A stretch of DNA of 64,000 nt, taken from Bacillota bacterium. Lineage in GTDB: Bacteria > Bacillota > Clostridia > Oscillospirales > Ruminococcaceae. The stretch's first letter is position 1. Each line of letters begins with the position of its first letter. The notes beneath the pieces were generated by a model. The model worked only from the letters and a program-made list of their open reading frames with translations, did not search any database and was not told the origin of the DNA. Positions 34,209-42,922 of the stretch are shown here, one piece after another. Location: assembly GCA_023433405.1 (NCBI GenBank), contig JAEZCT010000039.1:1-64000 (forward strand), given 5' to 3'. The translations under genes were made by a program, and so were the position numbers.

Positions 34209-34529
34209 TTATTCTTTATTTGGGCAGGAGACAATGGGCAGTATCGGCTGTGTCATACCACTTTGCGTGATGCGCTCCATGTGGTGCCTTATCTGGTCGC
34301 TGTTATCTATTAGTCGGCCGTAGCCGTAGACAAACCAAGAGGATATCCAGGATATTATCGAGCCCCCAACCATTACGCCAAGACCCGAAAGCGTCATTGC
34401 ATCACCGCCGTACCAGCTCTGTGCTCCGTTGTAGACCAAAACCAAGCCGAGCACGACGCTAGCGGTAATGCCCAGCCAAGCGATAAGCTTTGCAAGCCCC
34501 ATAATTTTTGTTCCTATGGAAGTGAACAC
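34209..34529 (-). CDS. Small two-helix membrane protein
   Basis: A 106-residue protein with two hydrophobic helices (about residues 14-33 and 48-68) and a polar C-terminus; I do not recognise a family beyond small unknown membrane proteins. GTG 34529 is supported by GGGGGG about six bases upstream; an internal ATG at residue 10 is the alternative. Not linked to a neighbour. Confidence 0.62.
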   Translation of the reverse strand: MFTSIGTKIMGLAKLIAWLGITASVVLGLVLVYNGAQSWYGGDAMTLSGLGVMVGGSIISWISSWFVYGYGRLIDNSDQIRHHMERITQSGMTQPILPIVSCPNKE

Positions 34530-34689
34530 AACTATCCCCCCGTTTCCCCAAAGGCCTCATACCATTCTCGTTTAAAAAAGCTTTCTAAATTATGTAATGA
34601 AAGCTTCAAGCAAACCATGCGGCAACAATGCTCCACGCTGTCGCGCTATTTTGCACCCGAGGGTTTTTTAAACGGGAATCTGTCTCTTT

Positions 34690-34791
34690 ATACTAATATC
34701 CGATTTAAAAGAGTATAAAAATCAAGTGAAAAGCTTTAATTTATGGGTTTTCACGCGGATTTTTATCGACTCTTTTTGAGGGGATTAGTAT
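34690..34791 (+). repeat. 102-bp palindromic repeat, copy 7 (type A)
   Basis: A full type A copy with consensus ends and loop, in a gene-free stretch between two minus-strand genes. Confidence 0.94.
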
Positions 34792-34896
34792 TACGAACGC
34801 TGTATTAACAGCATAGCGCATTTTTTTGCGGTTGTAAATTGTGACACCTGTGTGCGCCCCCCTTGTCACACATAGAAAATATTGAGCATTTTTTGT

Positions 34897-34928
34897 GCAA
34901 AATAACAAGCCGCCGCGCAGCGCTTGTT
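34897..34928 (-). terminator. Terminator of the two-component system
   Basis: On the minus strand AACAAGC and GCTTGTT enclose a GC-rich loop and are followed by ATTTTGC, shortly after the kinase stop codon. Confidence 0.65.
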
Positions 34929-34949
34929 TTGTCTCATTATGCCCGCAAG

Positions 34950-36206
34950 TTAGCCTGCGTTTAGGGGAAGTGTCAGCGTAAAGGTAGAGCCTCCGCCCGG
35001 CGTATCGGCAAGGGACAGCGTTCCGCCGTGAAGGCTTGCAAGCTCATTGGCAACCGAAAGCCCAAGCCCGAAATGGGCCTTATCCGTGCGGCTTTTGTCC
35101 AGCCTGTAAAATCGCTCGAATACTCTTTTTTTGTCCTCATCCGGCACCCCCGGGCCATGGTCCACCACCGAAAAGCGCACCGAGCGGCTGCCATGGGCTT
35201 GTGTTATCAGCTCAATGGCGGTGCCCGCAGGGGCGTAATCCATAGCATTGCTCAATAGTATGACCAGCAGCTGCACCAGCCGTTCCCGGTCGGCCGCAAT
35301 GACAGGCAGGGCCTCTTCCGGCAGCACAAGCATGAGCTCATGCCCCTTTTGTGCGGCTAACAGACGCTGCTGCTCATAAACCTCAATGCACAGCGTGTCC
35401 AGCTCCACCGGCTGCGTAAGCAGGCTCCACGCCTTTGCGTCCGAGCCCGCCAGCATAAACAGGTCGTTAACAAGCCGGGTAAGACGGGCGGTCTCGCGCT
35501 CGGCGGCCTCCAAAAAGCGCGCCCCCTGGTGCGGATCCTTTTTTGCCGCATAAAGGCTTGCGCTTATTACGGCAAGGGGACCCCGCAGCTCATGACTTGC
35601 CGCCGCTACAAAGTCGCTTTGCTGACGAATGGCCTCCGCCGTAGGGCGGATGGCTCGTCCCGCCAAAATCCAGTTAACCAGCCAAAGCCCCAGCAGCCCG
35701 GCGGCGAACAGTCCCCCATATAGTGTCACCAGCTGCCAGCGTTGGGCATTCACCCCCGCAAGCTCTAGGATCAATATCAGGTTAAACCATCCGATCGATT
35801 TTGGGATGCGAGCGACAAATACCCGGTATTTCTCCCCCGCCTCCCCCGTCATCTCAAAGTCAATCTGCCGGATATGCAAAGAGGAGGACGGCGCGCCGGA
35901 AAGTCCAACCCCCATTTTCTCCGCTGTCTCCTTTGCCTGTGCAATCAGGCTTCCCCGGGGAGTGCGGGGAGTCCATGCGCCCATAAAATGCAGCGGGACG
36001 GACATCTCCTCAATATGTATAATGCCATGCAGCTGGGTTTCAAGCTCCGCCAGCCACAGGTCGCGGACTGCGTTTTCGTATTGCAGCCGTTCGGCAATCG
36101 TATCCAGGCTGCTTTGGTACATCGCATTGTTGGCGGTAAGAAGCTGTTCGTTTGCCAGCACGTAGGTGGCGGCAAGCAGCAGCCCCAAAACAGTACCGGT
36201 GAGCAC
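34950..36206 (-). CDS. Sensor histidine kinase
   Basis: A membrane histidine kinase of at least 418 residues. It has an N-terminal helix, an extracytoplasmic domain of about 130 residues, a second helix (LVTLYGGLFAAGLLGLWLVNWILAG), the H-box SDFVAAASHELRGPLAVI, N-box LLSNAMDYAP, and G-boxes DHGPGVPDEDKKRVFERFYR and HFGLGLSVANEL. GTG 36206 is the first standard start, but the frame is open upstream and a good AGGAG site (about 36255-36262) stands before ATT ATT TCT AAA CTG CGC AGA near 36248, which encodes a typical kinase N-terminus (SKLRRRLTVIF). The true start may be a rare ATT. It follows the response regulator closely. Confidence 0.9.
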   Translation of the reverse strand: MLTGTVLGLLLAATYVLANEQLLTANNAMYQSSLDTIAERLQYENAVRDLWLAELETQLHGIIHIEEMSVPLHFMGAWTPRTPRGSLIAQAKETAEKMGVGLSGAPSSSLHIRQIDFEMTGEAGEKYRVFVARIPKSIGWFNLILILELAGVNAQRWQLVTLYGGLFAAGLLGLWLVNWILAGRAIRPTAEAIRQQSDFVAAASHELRGPLAVISASLYAAKKDPHQGARFLEAAERETARLTRLVNDLFMLAGSDAKAWSLLTQPVELDTLCIEVYEQQRLLAAQKGHELMLVLPEEALPVIAADRERLVQLLVILLSNAMDYAPAGTAIELITQAHGSRSVRFSVVDHGPGVPDEDKKRVFERFYRLDKSRTDKAHFGLGLSVANELASLHGGTLSLADTPGGGSTFTLTLPLNAG

Positions 36207-36279
36207 CGTAAAGATAACCGTTAAACGTCTGCGCAGTTTAGAAATAATTGCGACCCTCTCCTTTGCATAAATCGCGGCC

Positions 36280-36978
36280 TCATAACCGTGCTAGCGCAGC
36301 ACCTTGCCGCTCCTCCATTCGGTAGCCGATGCCGCGCACGGTGACTATGCTAGCCCCGCCGCCCACGGTCTTGATTCGCCGCCGCACAAAGTGAATATAG
36401 CTGTCGAGAATCGCTTCCTCCGCCTCGCAGTCCGGTCCCCACACCTTGCCAAACAGTGTGGACCGGGGTATTGTTTGCCCGCCGCCCGCCATTAGCGCAT
36501 ACAACAGCTCGCTTTCCTTTTTAGACAAGGTGCAGCTTGCTTTTGGACCGGTCAGACGCAGCTCGCGGGTATCGAGCACCAGCGCGCCGTACCGTTTTTC
36601 GCCGCCCGTTTCAGGCACAGCCGGTCTGCGCGCAAGGGCTCGCACCCGGGCAAGCAGCTCGCGCATGTCAAAGGGCTTGGTCAGGTAATCATCCGCGCCC
36701 GCATCCAGTCCGTCCACACGGTCGCCGATTCTTCCCATTGCCGTCAGCATCAGCACGGGGGTGCAAATGCCCTTTGCCCGCGCGCGGTACAAAAGGCTTA
36801 GCCCGTCAAGCCCCGGCAGCATCCGGTCGAGCAGACACAGGTCGTAGATGCCCTGGCACAGGTAATAAAGCCCGTCCTCCCCGTCGCTGCAAACATCCGT
36901 TTCATAACCTGCGCTTTTGAGTTCATGGGCCACCGCCCCGCACAGGTCGCGGTCGTCCTCTATCATCAGGATGCGCAT
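36280..36978 (-). CDS. OmpR-family response regulator
   Basis: A 232-residue regulator with a receiver domain (acidic pair EDD at residues 7-9, phospho-acceptor Asp in CLLDRMLPGLDG near residue 51, Thr in LMLTAMG, Lys in YLTKPFD) and a winged-helix DNA-binding domain (LSKKESELLYALM, VRRRIKTVGGGASIVTVRGIGYRME). AAGGAGG precedes ATG 36978. It is the first gene of the pair and divergent from the ABC/adaptor operon at 37283, a common arrangement for a system that controls its neighbour. Confidence 0.94.
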   Translation of the reverse strand: MRILMIEDDRDLCGAVAHELKSAGYETDVCSDGEDGLYYLCQGIYDLCLLDRMLPGLDGLSLLYRARAKGICTPVLMLTAMGRIGDRVDGLDAGADDYLTKPFDMRELLARVRALARRPAVPETGGEKRYGALVLDTRELRLTGPKASCTLSKKESELLYALMAGGGQTIPRSTLFGKVWGPDCEAEEAILDSYIHFVRRRIKTVGGGASIVTVRGIGYRMEERQGAALARL

Positions 36979-37282
36979 ACTTGCCTGCCTCCTTTATCAA
37001 AGCCAATCAACGTCACAATACTACTAAACAGTAGTGCCGCCCGAGCTCCCCTTCCCTGCCCCATTTTTCTTATTATAGCGCAGAAATCTTAAAACAGCCT
37101 AAAAAATCTCCTTGCCCCTTCAAGGTTATTTTAAGACTAAGGTGTTATGCTCATAAGCGGAGCATAAAAATGCGAAACCGCTAAATCTATGCGGCAAACC
37201 CCGGACGGCTGCCTGGCTCTGCGGGTTTTTAGCTGCCGGGCGAACTGTGACAATTTGACAAAAAGAAAAGGAAGGCGAAAAC
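36979..37282. promoter_or_regulatory. Divergent control region
   Basis: On the minus strand a -10 TATAAT (37077-37072) serves the response regulator with no good -35. An inverted pair TCTTAAAA (37087-37094) and TTTTAAGA (37129-37136) flanks the expected -35 position and may bind the regulator. A TTATGCTC/GAGCATAA hairpin lies at 37145-37167. Confidence 0.5.
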
Positions 37283-39703
37283 ATGAATGCATTACTCAGA
37301 AAAGTAACAGCCGTAGCGCTGTGCGCAATACTGCTGTGTGTAACCCTTGCGGGCTGCGGTACTAACGCAACTCTGCCCGCGGAGAAAAAGCCCATGGGTG
37401 CGTATGTGGAGGAAAGCATCACCCCGCCGGGGCTGCAAGGCATTGTCAGCGGTCTGTGGACCAGCGACAATGGCATAGACTGCCTGACCATGTATGCCGA
37501 CACGGCATCTCAGGAGAACGGGAATACCTTAGCAAAGTATGAGCTGTTTCATTCGGATGACCAGGGAAAGAGTTGGTCCGTAGCCGACACGCAATGGATC
37601 GATGCGCTGGACGGTAGCCTCTCAAAGCTTTCGCTGGCACCCGGCGGCAGCCTTTTTGCCTTGACTGACACCCAAGCCTCTATGGAGGCTTGGCATAGGA
37701 AGGACGGAGCCACCCAAAGGATTGAGATAGAGGCGTTTAAGGCCGCGGCGGCAACCGGTGCGACCATTATACCAAACAGGTTTGAGGCTCTGGGCGAGGA
37801 CCGGTTTTTTATAAGCTATATGCTAGTCTCCTCAAATGGAGGCAGCGCTTCTTCTGAAGAGACCAAAGACAGCGAAACGACACAGGACAGCTCGCAAGCC
37901 GTGCAAACGGCAGAAGCTTCCGTGGCTGTTAGCACCTCTATGCCAAAAAGCTATGCGGCTATCTACCATTTGGACGGCACCCTTGTAAGGCAGTTGGAGC
38001 TGCCCTCCGCGCCCTTGGGTATAGGGGTGGGGGATAAATCCATCCTTTTTGTGGACTACTCCGGCACCATTGCGAGGATTGACGCCGTAACCGGTGAGGA
38101 TCTCCCCCAAGGTACGCAGAAGCTCTCCCTTGACAGCTTTTCCCTCGCGATGGATGTCGACGCGGACTCACACCTTTATTTGGCGGACACCAAGGGGCTT
38201 GTTCGTGTACCCGCGGGCGGCTCATTATTCGAAACTGTGCTTGAGGGCAGCATGTACAGCTTTGGTTCGCCGGCGTATGGCATCGACAGCCTTAGGTGCT
38301 TAGCTAACGGAGATTTTGTGATGGCACTTTCGGACGCAAACGGCAGCTCTAAATTATTCCGCTACTACTATGATGAATCGGTTTCATCAATCCCCGAGTA
38401 CGAGCTGACCGTGTGGTCGCTGCGGGATAACCCCACTGCGCGCGCCGCCATCACACTGTTTCATTCACAGAATAAGGATACGCGCATAAATTACGAGGTG
38501 GCCATTACCGACAGAGCCGCAGAGCCTAATATCGACGGGCTGCTGCGCACACTCAATACCGAGCTGTTAAGTGGCAGCGGCCCCGATGTTCTGATTTTAG
38601 ACGGGGTGGATTACCAAAGCTACCAACAGAAAGGAATGCTCGCCGACCTATCCCAGACGGTGGATACCTCGGGCATGTATGCAAATCTTCTCTCACCGTT
38701 TCAGGAGCAGGATGGGCTTTTTGTACTGCCTGCAAAAATTACAATTCCCGCACTTATTGGTGCGGCAGAATCCTTGGGCGGCTTTAATACCCTTGATGAC
38801 ATCGTCACCGCAATCAAAAACAGTCCCAAAAAGGGCGGCACCAAACAAGAGCAAAACGAAAACTCGTCAAATATGTTTATTAGCGATCCTTTACCCGCAA
38901 GCGAGCGCCCCGCGTTTACCTTTAGCATATTTCAGGACGTATTTGATATCCTTTACAGCGTAAGCGCGCCGGCGGTTCTCACAGCGGAAAACGGCGTGGA
39001 CCACGCGGCGCTAAAAACCCTGCTTGAGTCGTTCAAGCAAATCTATGACAAAAACGACCTTAGCACTCAGGGAGAGGCATTATCCATCGGGATGACCTCC
39101 GGTACCGGCAGCAGCTCCACTTACGTCACCGTAAGCTCGGGTATGCTGGATTATTTTAACGGTGTCGCCTCCCAGGCGGGATTTTTGCTGACTTCACCCA
39201 CACAGCTTCGGTTTATGGACAGGACCGGAATGGCGTTTTCTTCCGGCGACGGCATTACAACCGTTTTAAAGGACTCCCCCGTTAACCCCACCACCGCGCT
39301 TGCTCCGCTGCCCGGACTGGTAAAGAACGTATACCACCCCATGTCTCTGGCTGCGATAAACGCAAACAGCAAGCAGACCGAAAAAGCGGGCAATTTCATT
39401 GCCGCAATGTTAACCGGGGAGATTCAGTCCTGCGACTTCGGCGACGGGCTGCCTGTTACAACGCAGGGACTGCAGCTGATGATTGAGCAGTATAACAGAC
39501 AAAGCGAGCAGTCTCACACAGCACCCCTTGCGGTTGATCTAAACGCACTCATAGCAAAGCTGACCACCCCCGTCAGTATCGACAGTACACTTTCTTCTAT
39601 TTTACTGCAAACATCGGAGCGGTACTGCAAAGGGACTATAACGCTGGATGAGGCGGTGAAGGCCATTGTCGCGGATACCGAGCTTTCTCTTGCCGAACGG
39701 TAA
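37283..39703 (+). CDS. Large lipoprotein: beta-propeller plus ABC solute-binding domain
   Basis: An 806-residue lipoprotein (signal peptide ending LAGC). The N-terminal half (about 45-380) has blade-like repeats including an Asp-box SDDQGKSW and NHL/sialidase-like strands. The C-terminal half (about 385-790) resembles sugar ABC solute-binding proteins (LTVWSLRDNPTARAAITLFHSQNKDTRINYE, GPDVLILDGVDYQSY). Fusion of the two is unusual. AAGGAAGG precedes ATG 37283. It is followed directly by two sugar-type permeases, so it probably supplies their substrate; its ligand is unknown. Confidence 0.85.
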   Translation: MNALLRKVTAVALCAILLCVTLAGCGTNATLPAEKKPMGAYVEESITPPGLQGIVSGLWTSDNGIDCLTMYADTASQENGNTLAKYELFHSDDQGKSWSVADTQWIDALDGSLSKLSLAPGGSLFALTDTQASMEAWHRKDGATQRIEIEAFKAAAATGATIIPNRFEALGEDRFFISYMLVSSNGGSASSEETKDSETTQDSSQAVQTAEASVAVSTSMPKSYAAIYHLDGTLVRQLELPSAPLGIGVGDKSILFVDYSGTIARIDAVTGEDLPQGTQKLSLDSFSLAMDVDADSHLYLADTKGLVRVPAGGSLFETVLEGSMYSFGSPAYGIDSLRCLANGDFVMALSDANGSSKLFRYYYDESVSSIPEYELTVWSLRDNPTARAAITLFHSQNKDTRINYEVAITDRAAEPNIDGLLRTLNTELLSGSGPDVLILDGVDYQSYQQKGMLADLSQTVDTSGMYANLLSPFQEQDGLFVLPAKITIPALIGAAESLGGFNTLDDIVTAIKNSPKKGGTKQEQNENSSNMFISDPLPASERPAFTFSIFQDVFDILYSVSAPAVLTAENGVDHAALKTLLESFKQIYDKNDLSTQGEALSIGMTSGTGSSSTYVTVSSGMLDYFNGVASQAGFLLTSPTQLRFMDRTGMAFSSGDGITTVLKDSPVNPTTALAPLPGLVKNVYHPMSLAAINANSKQTEKAGNFIAAMLTGEIQSCDFGDGLPVTTQGLQLMIEQYNRQSEQSHTAPLAVDLNALIAKLTTPVSIDSTLSSILLQTSERYCKGTITLDEAVKAIVADTELSLAER

Positions 39704-39728
39704 ACGGCGGCGAAAAAGCGCCGACGGA

Positions 39729-40565
39729 ATGACCCAAACCAAAACCGCGCTGCTGTTTTTAGCCCCCAGCCTGCTTGGCGTGTGCGTGTTTGCGCTGGTT
39801 CCCTTCGCGGATATGATGCGCCGAAGCGTTACAAGTGATACGGGCGCACGGTTTATTGGGCTTAGCAGCTACCAAAACGTGATAACCAACAAGGCGTTTT
39901 TACAGGCGGTCTCCAATACCGCGCGGTTTGTGTCCCTATGCATCCCCCTTTTGCTTATACTTAGCCTTGCGCTTGCCCTGCTTCTGCGGCTTCTTCGCCC
40001 GCGGGGCAGGGCGCTGCGCACCGCCTTTTTAATCCCGATGGCTGTGCCTGTGGCAAGCATTGTCCTGTTGTGGCAGGCGCTGTTTCACTCCCAGGGGCTT
40101 TTTAACACCCTTCTTGTTCATGCGGGCGGTCAGGCGGTAAACTTTATGGGCACCGAAACGGCCTTTTGGGTGCTGATTGTTACTTACCTGTGGAAAAACA
40201 ATGGCTACACCATGATATTGTGGCTGGCAGGGCTTGACGGTATTGCCGGTACGCTATATGAGGCGGCGGCGGCAGACGGCGCGGGGCTTTGGCGGCAGTT
40301 CTGGCACATTACCCTGCCGGGTATCCTACCCACCCTTGCCCTTACCACCGTCTTGAGCCTGCTTAACAGCTTTAAGGTGTTTCGCGAGGCATATCTTGTG
40401 GCGGGCAGCTATCCGCATAAAAGCATTTACTTACTGCAGCATTTGTTTAACAACTGGTTTTTAAAGCTGGAAATTGGGCGCATGAGCGCAGCGGCCGTAT
40501 TGGTGGCAGCTGCACTCATGGGGTTGATTCTTATGCTGTACAGGATGTGGAGGCGTGACGAATGA
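39729..40565 (+). CDS. Sugar-type ABC permease (MalF/UgpA-like)
   Basis: A 278-residue permease with six helices and the EAA loop YEAAAADGAGLWRQFWHITLPGILPTL. It pairs with the next gene. ATG 39729 is a reasonable start; an in-frame TTG at 39690 would overlap the preceding gene and add basic residues (KRRRKS). No ATPase gene is in the operon, so a shared MsmX-type ATPase encoded elsewhere is expected. Confidence 0.9.
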   Translation: MTQTKTALLFLAPSLLGVCVFALVPFADMMRRSVTSDTGARFIGLSSYQNVITNKAFLQAVSNTARFVSLCIPLLLILSLALALLLRLLRPRGRALRTAFLIPMAVPVASIVLLWQALFHSQGLFNTLLVHAGGQAVNFMGTETAFWVLIVTYLWKNNGYTMILWLAGLDGIAGTLYEAAAADGAGLWRQFWHITLPGILPTLALTTVLSLLNSFKVFREAYLVAGSYPHKSIYLLQHLFNNWFLKLEIGRMSAAAVLVAAALMGLILMLYRMWRRDE

Positions 40566-41416
40566 AAGCACCGGTACAGGCGCGCACCGCCGCGTTTGCC
40601 GTCCTTACTCTCGCCGCGTTTACCATATGGTGGCCGGTGTGGTTTATGTTCTGCGGCGTATTTCTCCCCATAGACGAGCTCAGTGCAACCATTGGTCCCG
40701 TGTTGGGTCTGCGGGAGGGCATGGCGCATTGGACCATTCTGCCCAGCTACCCGACGCTTGAGCCCCTTGCGGAGCTTTTGCTCGATACCCCCCAGTTTTT
40801 CGTCATGTTCTGGAACACCTGCGAGATGGTATTTTTACAGGTGCTTGGGCAGTTTATCATAGGCGCGCCCGCTGCGTGGGCGTTTTCCCGTATGCGCTTT
40901 CGCGCGAGAGGCCTGCTGTTCGGGCTGTACATCGTCCTTATGCTGCTGCCCTTTCAAGTGATGATGGTGCCAAACTATCTGGTATCCGACCGGCTGGGGC
41001 TCATGGATACTATCTGGGCGGTGGTTCTGCCCGGGGTATTCTCAACCTTTCCGGTTTTCATTATGGCGCGGGGGTTTGACGCGGTGCCTCATGCCCTTTT
41101 AGAGGCGGCGTCACTAGATGGCGCGGGGCCGGTGCAAACCTATGCGCGGGTAGGACTGCCACTCGGTGCGCCGGGTATTCTCTCGGCGCTGGTGCTGGGC
41201 TTTTTAGAGGCGTGGAACGCCATTGAACAGCCCATGACCTTTTTAAAGGATAAGACCAACTGGCCGCTGTCACTTTATCTGCCGCAGATTGTAACGGAGA
41301 AGGCGGGGCTTGCGATGGCATCGAGTCTTGTGATGCTTCTGCCCGCCATTTTGATTTTCTTGTTCGGGCAGAAATATCTGGAGCTTGGGATACAATCCAG
41401 CGGCTTAAAGGAGTAA
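40562..41416 (+). CDS. Sugar-type ABC permease (MalG/UgpE-like)
   Basis: A 284-residue permease with six helices and the EAA loop LLEAASLDGAGPVQTYARVGLPLGAPGIL. Its start overlaps the stop of the first permease by four bases (ATGA), so the two are coupled. MLLPFQVMMVPNYL is typical of the MalG/UgpE group. Confidence 0.91.
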   Translation: MKAPVQARTAAFAVLTLAAFTIWWPVWFMFCGVFLPIDELSATIGPVLGLREGMAHWTILPSYPTLEPLAELLLDTPQFFVMFWNTCEMVFLQVLGQFIIGAPAAWAFSRMRFRARGLLFGLYIVLMLLPFQVMMVPNYLVSDRLGLMDTIWAVVLPGVFSTFPVFIMARGFDAVPHALLEAASLDGAGPVQTYARVGLPLGAPGILSALVLGFLEAWNAIEQPMTFLKDKTNWPLSLYLPQIVTEKAGLAMASSLVMLLPAILIFLFGQKYLELGIQSSGLKE

Positions 41417-41420
41417 CCGG

Positions 41421-42908
41421 ATGAACAGCATAAAAACCCCGCTGAGCGGGCTTAAACGGCTTGCGGCGGGAATAAGAGGGATGCAGATTAAAGACAAGGA
41501 GCAAAAACGCGCTCTTGCGAATGCTGCCTTTTTCTTCGCGCTAATCCTTGCCTTTACGCTGATTGCCAGGGGTACCGAGGCGGCAAAGCTGCCCATGATA
41601 ACCCTTGTATCGGCACAGCGGATGGAGCTTGTGCAAAAGATTAGCGCCTACGGCACGGTAGACGCCCAGGAGGGCGTACCCCAGGAGCTGGCGGAGGGTC
41701 TGACGGTGGAAAAGGTTTTTATTGCCGAAGGGCAGACCGTAAAGCAAGGGGACGGGGTGGCACAGTTCTCGGCGGATGAGGTCGCCGAGCGGCTGGCACG
41801 GGAAAAGGTAGCCCTGCAAAAGCTCCAGCTTTCCCTCGCCCTGCTGGAGAAGAAGGAATACGAAGGCGGCAATCTCCTGCGTCAGACGGAGCTTGCGGTT
41901 GTGTGGGCAAAGCAGGATTTGGGCAAGCTTGTGGGTCTGCGGGACTTGACCTACGATGACCTGCAGGATGCCTACGACGATGCCCGCGACGAACTAACCA
42001 ACGCGCAAGCGGAGCTTGAGCGGGTGAAAAAGGATAAGGATGCCACGGAGGAGGAGCTGGAGCAGGCGCGCAGCCGGGTGACTGCCGCCATGGAAACCCT
42101 ATCTGCCACCTACGGCGCGCTTACCGGCGAAAGCCAGAACCTTGAGGGGCAGATTACCGTTGCAGAGCGTGCTCTTGCAAACGCCCAAGCCGCTTACGAT
42201 GCCGCAAAGGACGCCGCGGAGCGCAGCAGTGAGGCGGCCAAGGAGCAGGCTGACCAAAACGCTTTGGAGGCAAAGCTGGTGCGACTGGATATGGCGCGCA
42301 AGCAACAGGAGATTGAAGCGCTTACACAGCTTTATTCAGACGGCGGGCTATGTCGGGCGCAGGCGGATGGCACGGTGGTTAAGCTCGCACTTACCGCCGG
42401 ACAAAAAACCGCCGAAGGCGCCGCATTCCAGCTGTTCGGGTCGGAGGACTGGTACCGGTTAAGCATTCCTCTTACGGATAAGGAGGCCGAAATGGTCCTG
42501 CCGGGCATGACCGTAACCGTCACCCAAGGCAATACCAGGGTTCCGGCTCAGATCGCTTCCGTCTCCCCGAACGAGAACGGCTCGGCCGCTGTGATCCGGC
42601 TGCCGCAAACGGGGTTTACCAAGGGATGGCAGGCGCTGGCAGAGATGGAGTTAAGCCGCACAGCCTACCGCCTGTGCGTACCCCTTAGCGCGGTGCGAAG
42701 TGAAAGCGGCGGCGATTATGTATTGGTACTTCAGGAGCAAAACTCCATACTGGGGGTGCAGAGTATGGTATACCGTCTGCCTGTCACCGTAATTGACACA
42801 GATACGGCAAATGCCGCCATTGAAGGGGCGCTGTTTGGGGACATGCAGGTAGTTTCTGCTTCCACTAAGCCGGTGGATGAGGGCGACCGCGTGAGGCTTT
42901 TGGTTTGA
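41421..42908 (+). CDS. HlyD/RND-type membrane-fusion adaptor
   Basis: A 495-residue protein with one N-terminal helix (about residues 36-52), a lipoyl-like half (VQKISAYGTVDAQEGVPQELAEGLTVEKVFIAEGQTVKQGD), a long coiled-coil hairpin (about 125-290), the second lipoyl half (GLCRAQADGTVVKLALTAGQ) and beta-barrel domains. Such adaptors usually work with MacB-type exporters in Gram-positives. It starts four bases after the permease and is followed by a MacB-like protein, a strange partner for a sugar importer. Confidence 0.88.
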   Translation: MNSIKTPLSGLKRLAAGIRGMQIKDKEQKRALANAAFFFALILAFTLIARGTEAAKLPMITLVSAQRMELVQKISAYGTVDAQEGVPQELAEGLTVEKVFIAEGQTVKQGDGVAQFSADEVAERLAREKVALQKLQLSLALLEKKEYEGGNLLRQTELAVVWAKQDLGKLVGLRDLTYDDLQDAYDDARDELTNAQAELERVKKDKDATEEELEQARSRVTAAMETLSATYGALTGESQNLEGQITVAERALANAQAAYDAAKDAAERSSEAAKEQADQNALEAKLVRLDMARKQQEIEALTQLYSDGGLCRAQADGTVVKLALTAGQKTAEGAAFQLFGSEDWYRLSIPLTDKEAEMVLPGMTVTVTQGNTRVPAQIASVSPNENGSAAVIRLPQTGFTKGWQALAEMELSRTAYRLCVPLSAVRSESGGDYVLVLQEQNSILGVQSMVYRLPVTVIDTDTANAAIEGALFGDMQVVSASTKPVDEGDRVRLLV

Positions 42909-42922
42909 TGGGGGGAAACGCG

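Larger units (their letters stand above)
34530..34949. other. Intergenic region with repeat copy and hairpins
   Basis: No gene is seen. An AAGCTTTC/GAAAGCTT stem lies near 34588-34615; a full 102-bp repeat at 34690-34791; and the terminator of the histidine-kinase gene at 34897-34928. Confidence 0.6.
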
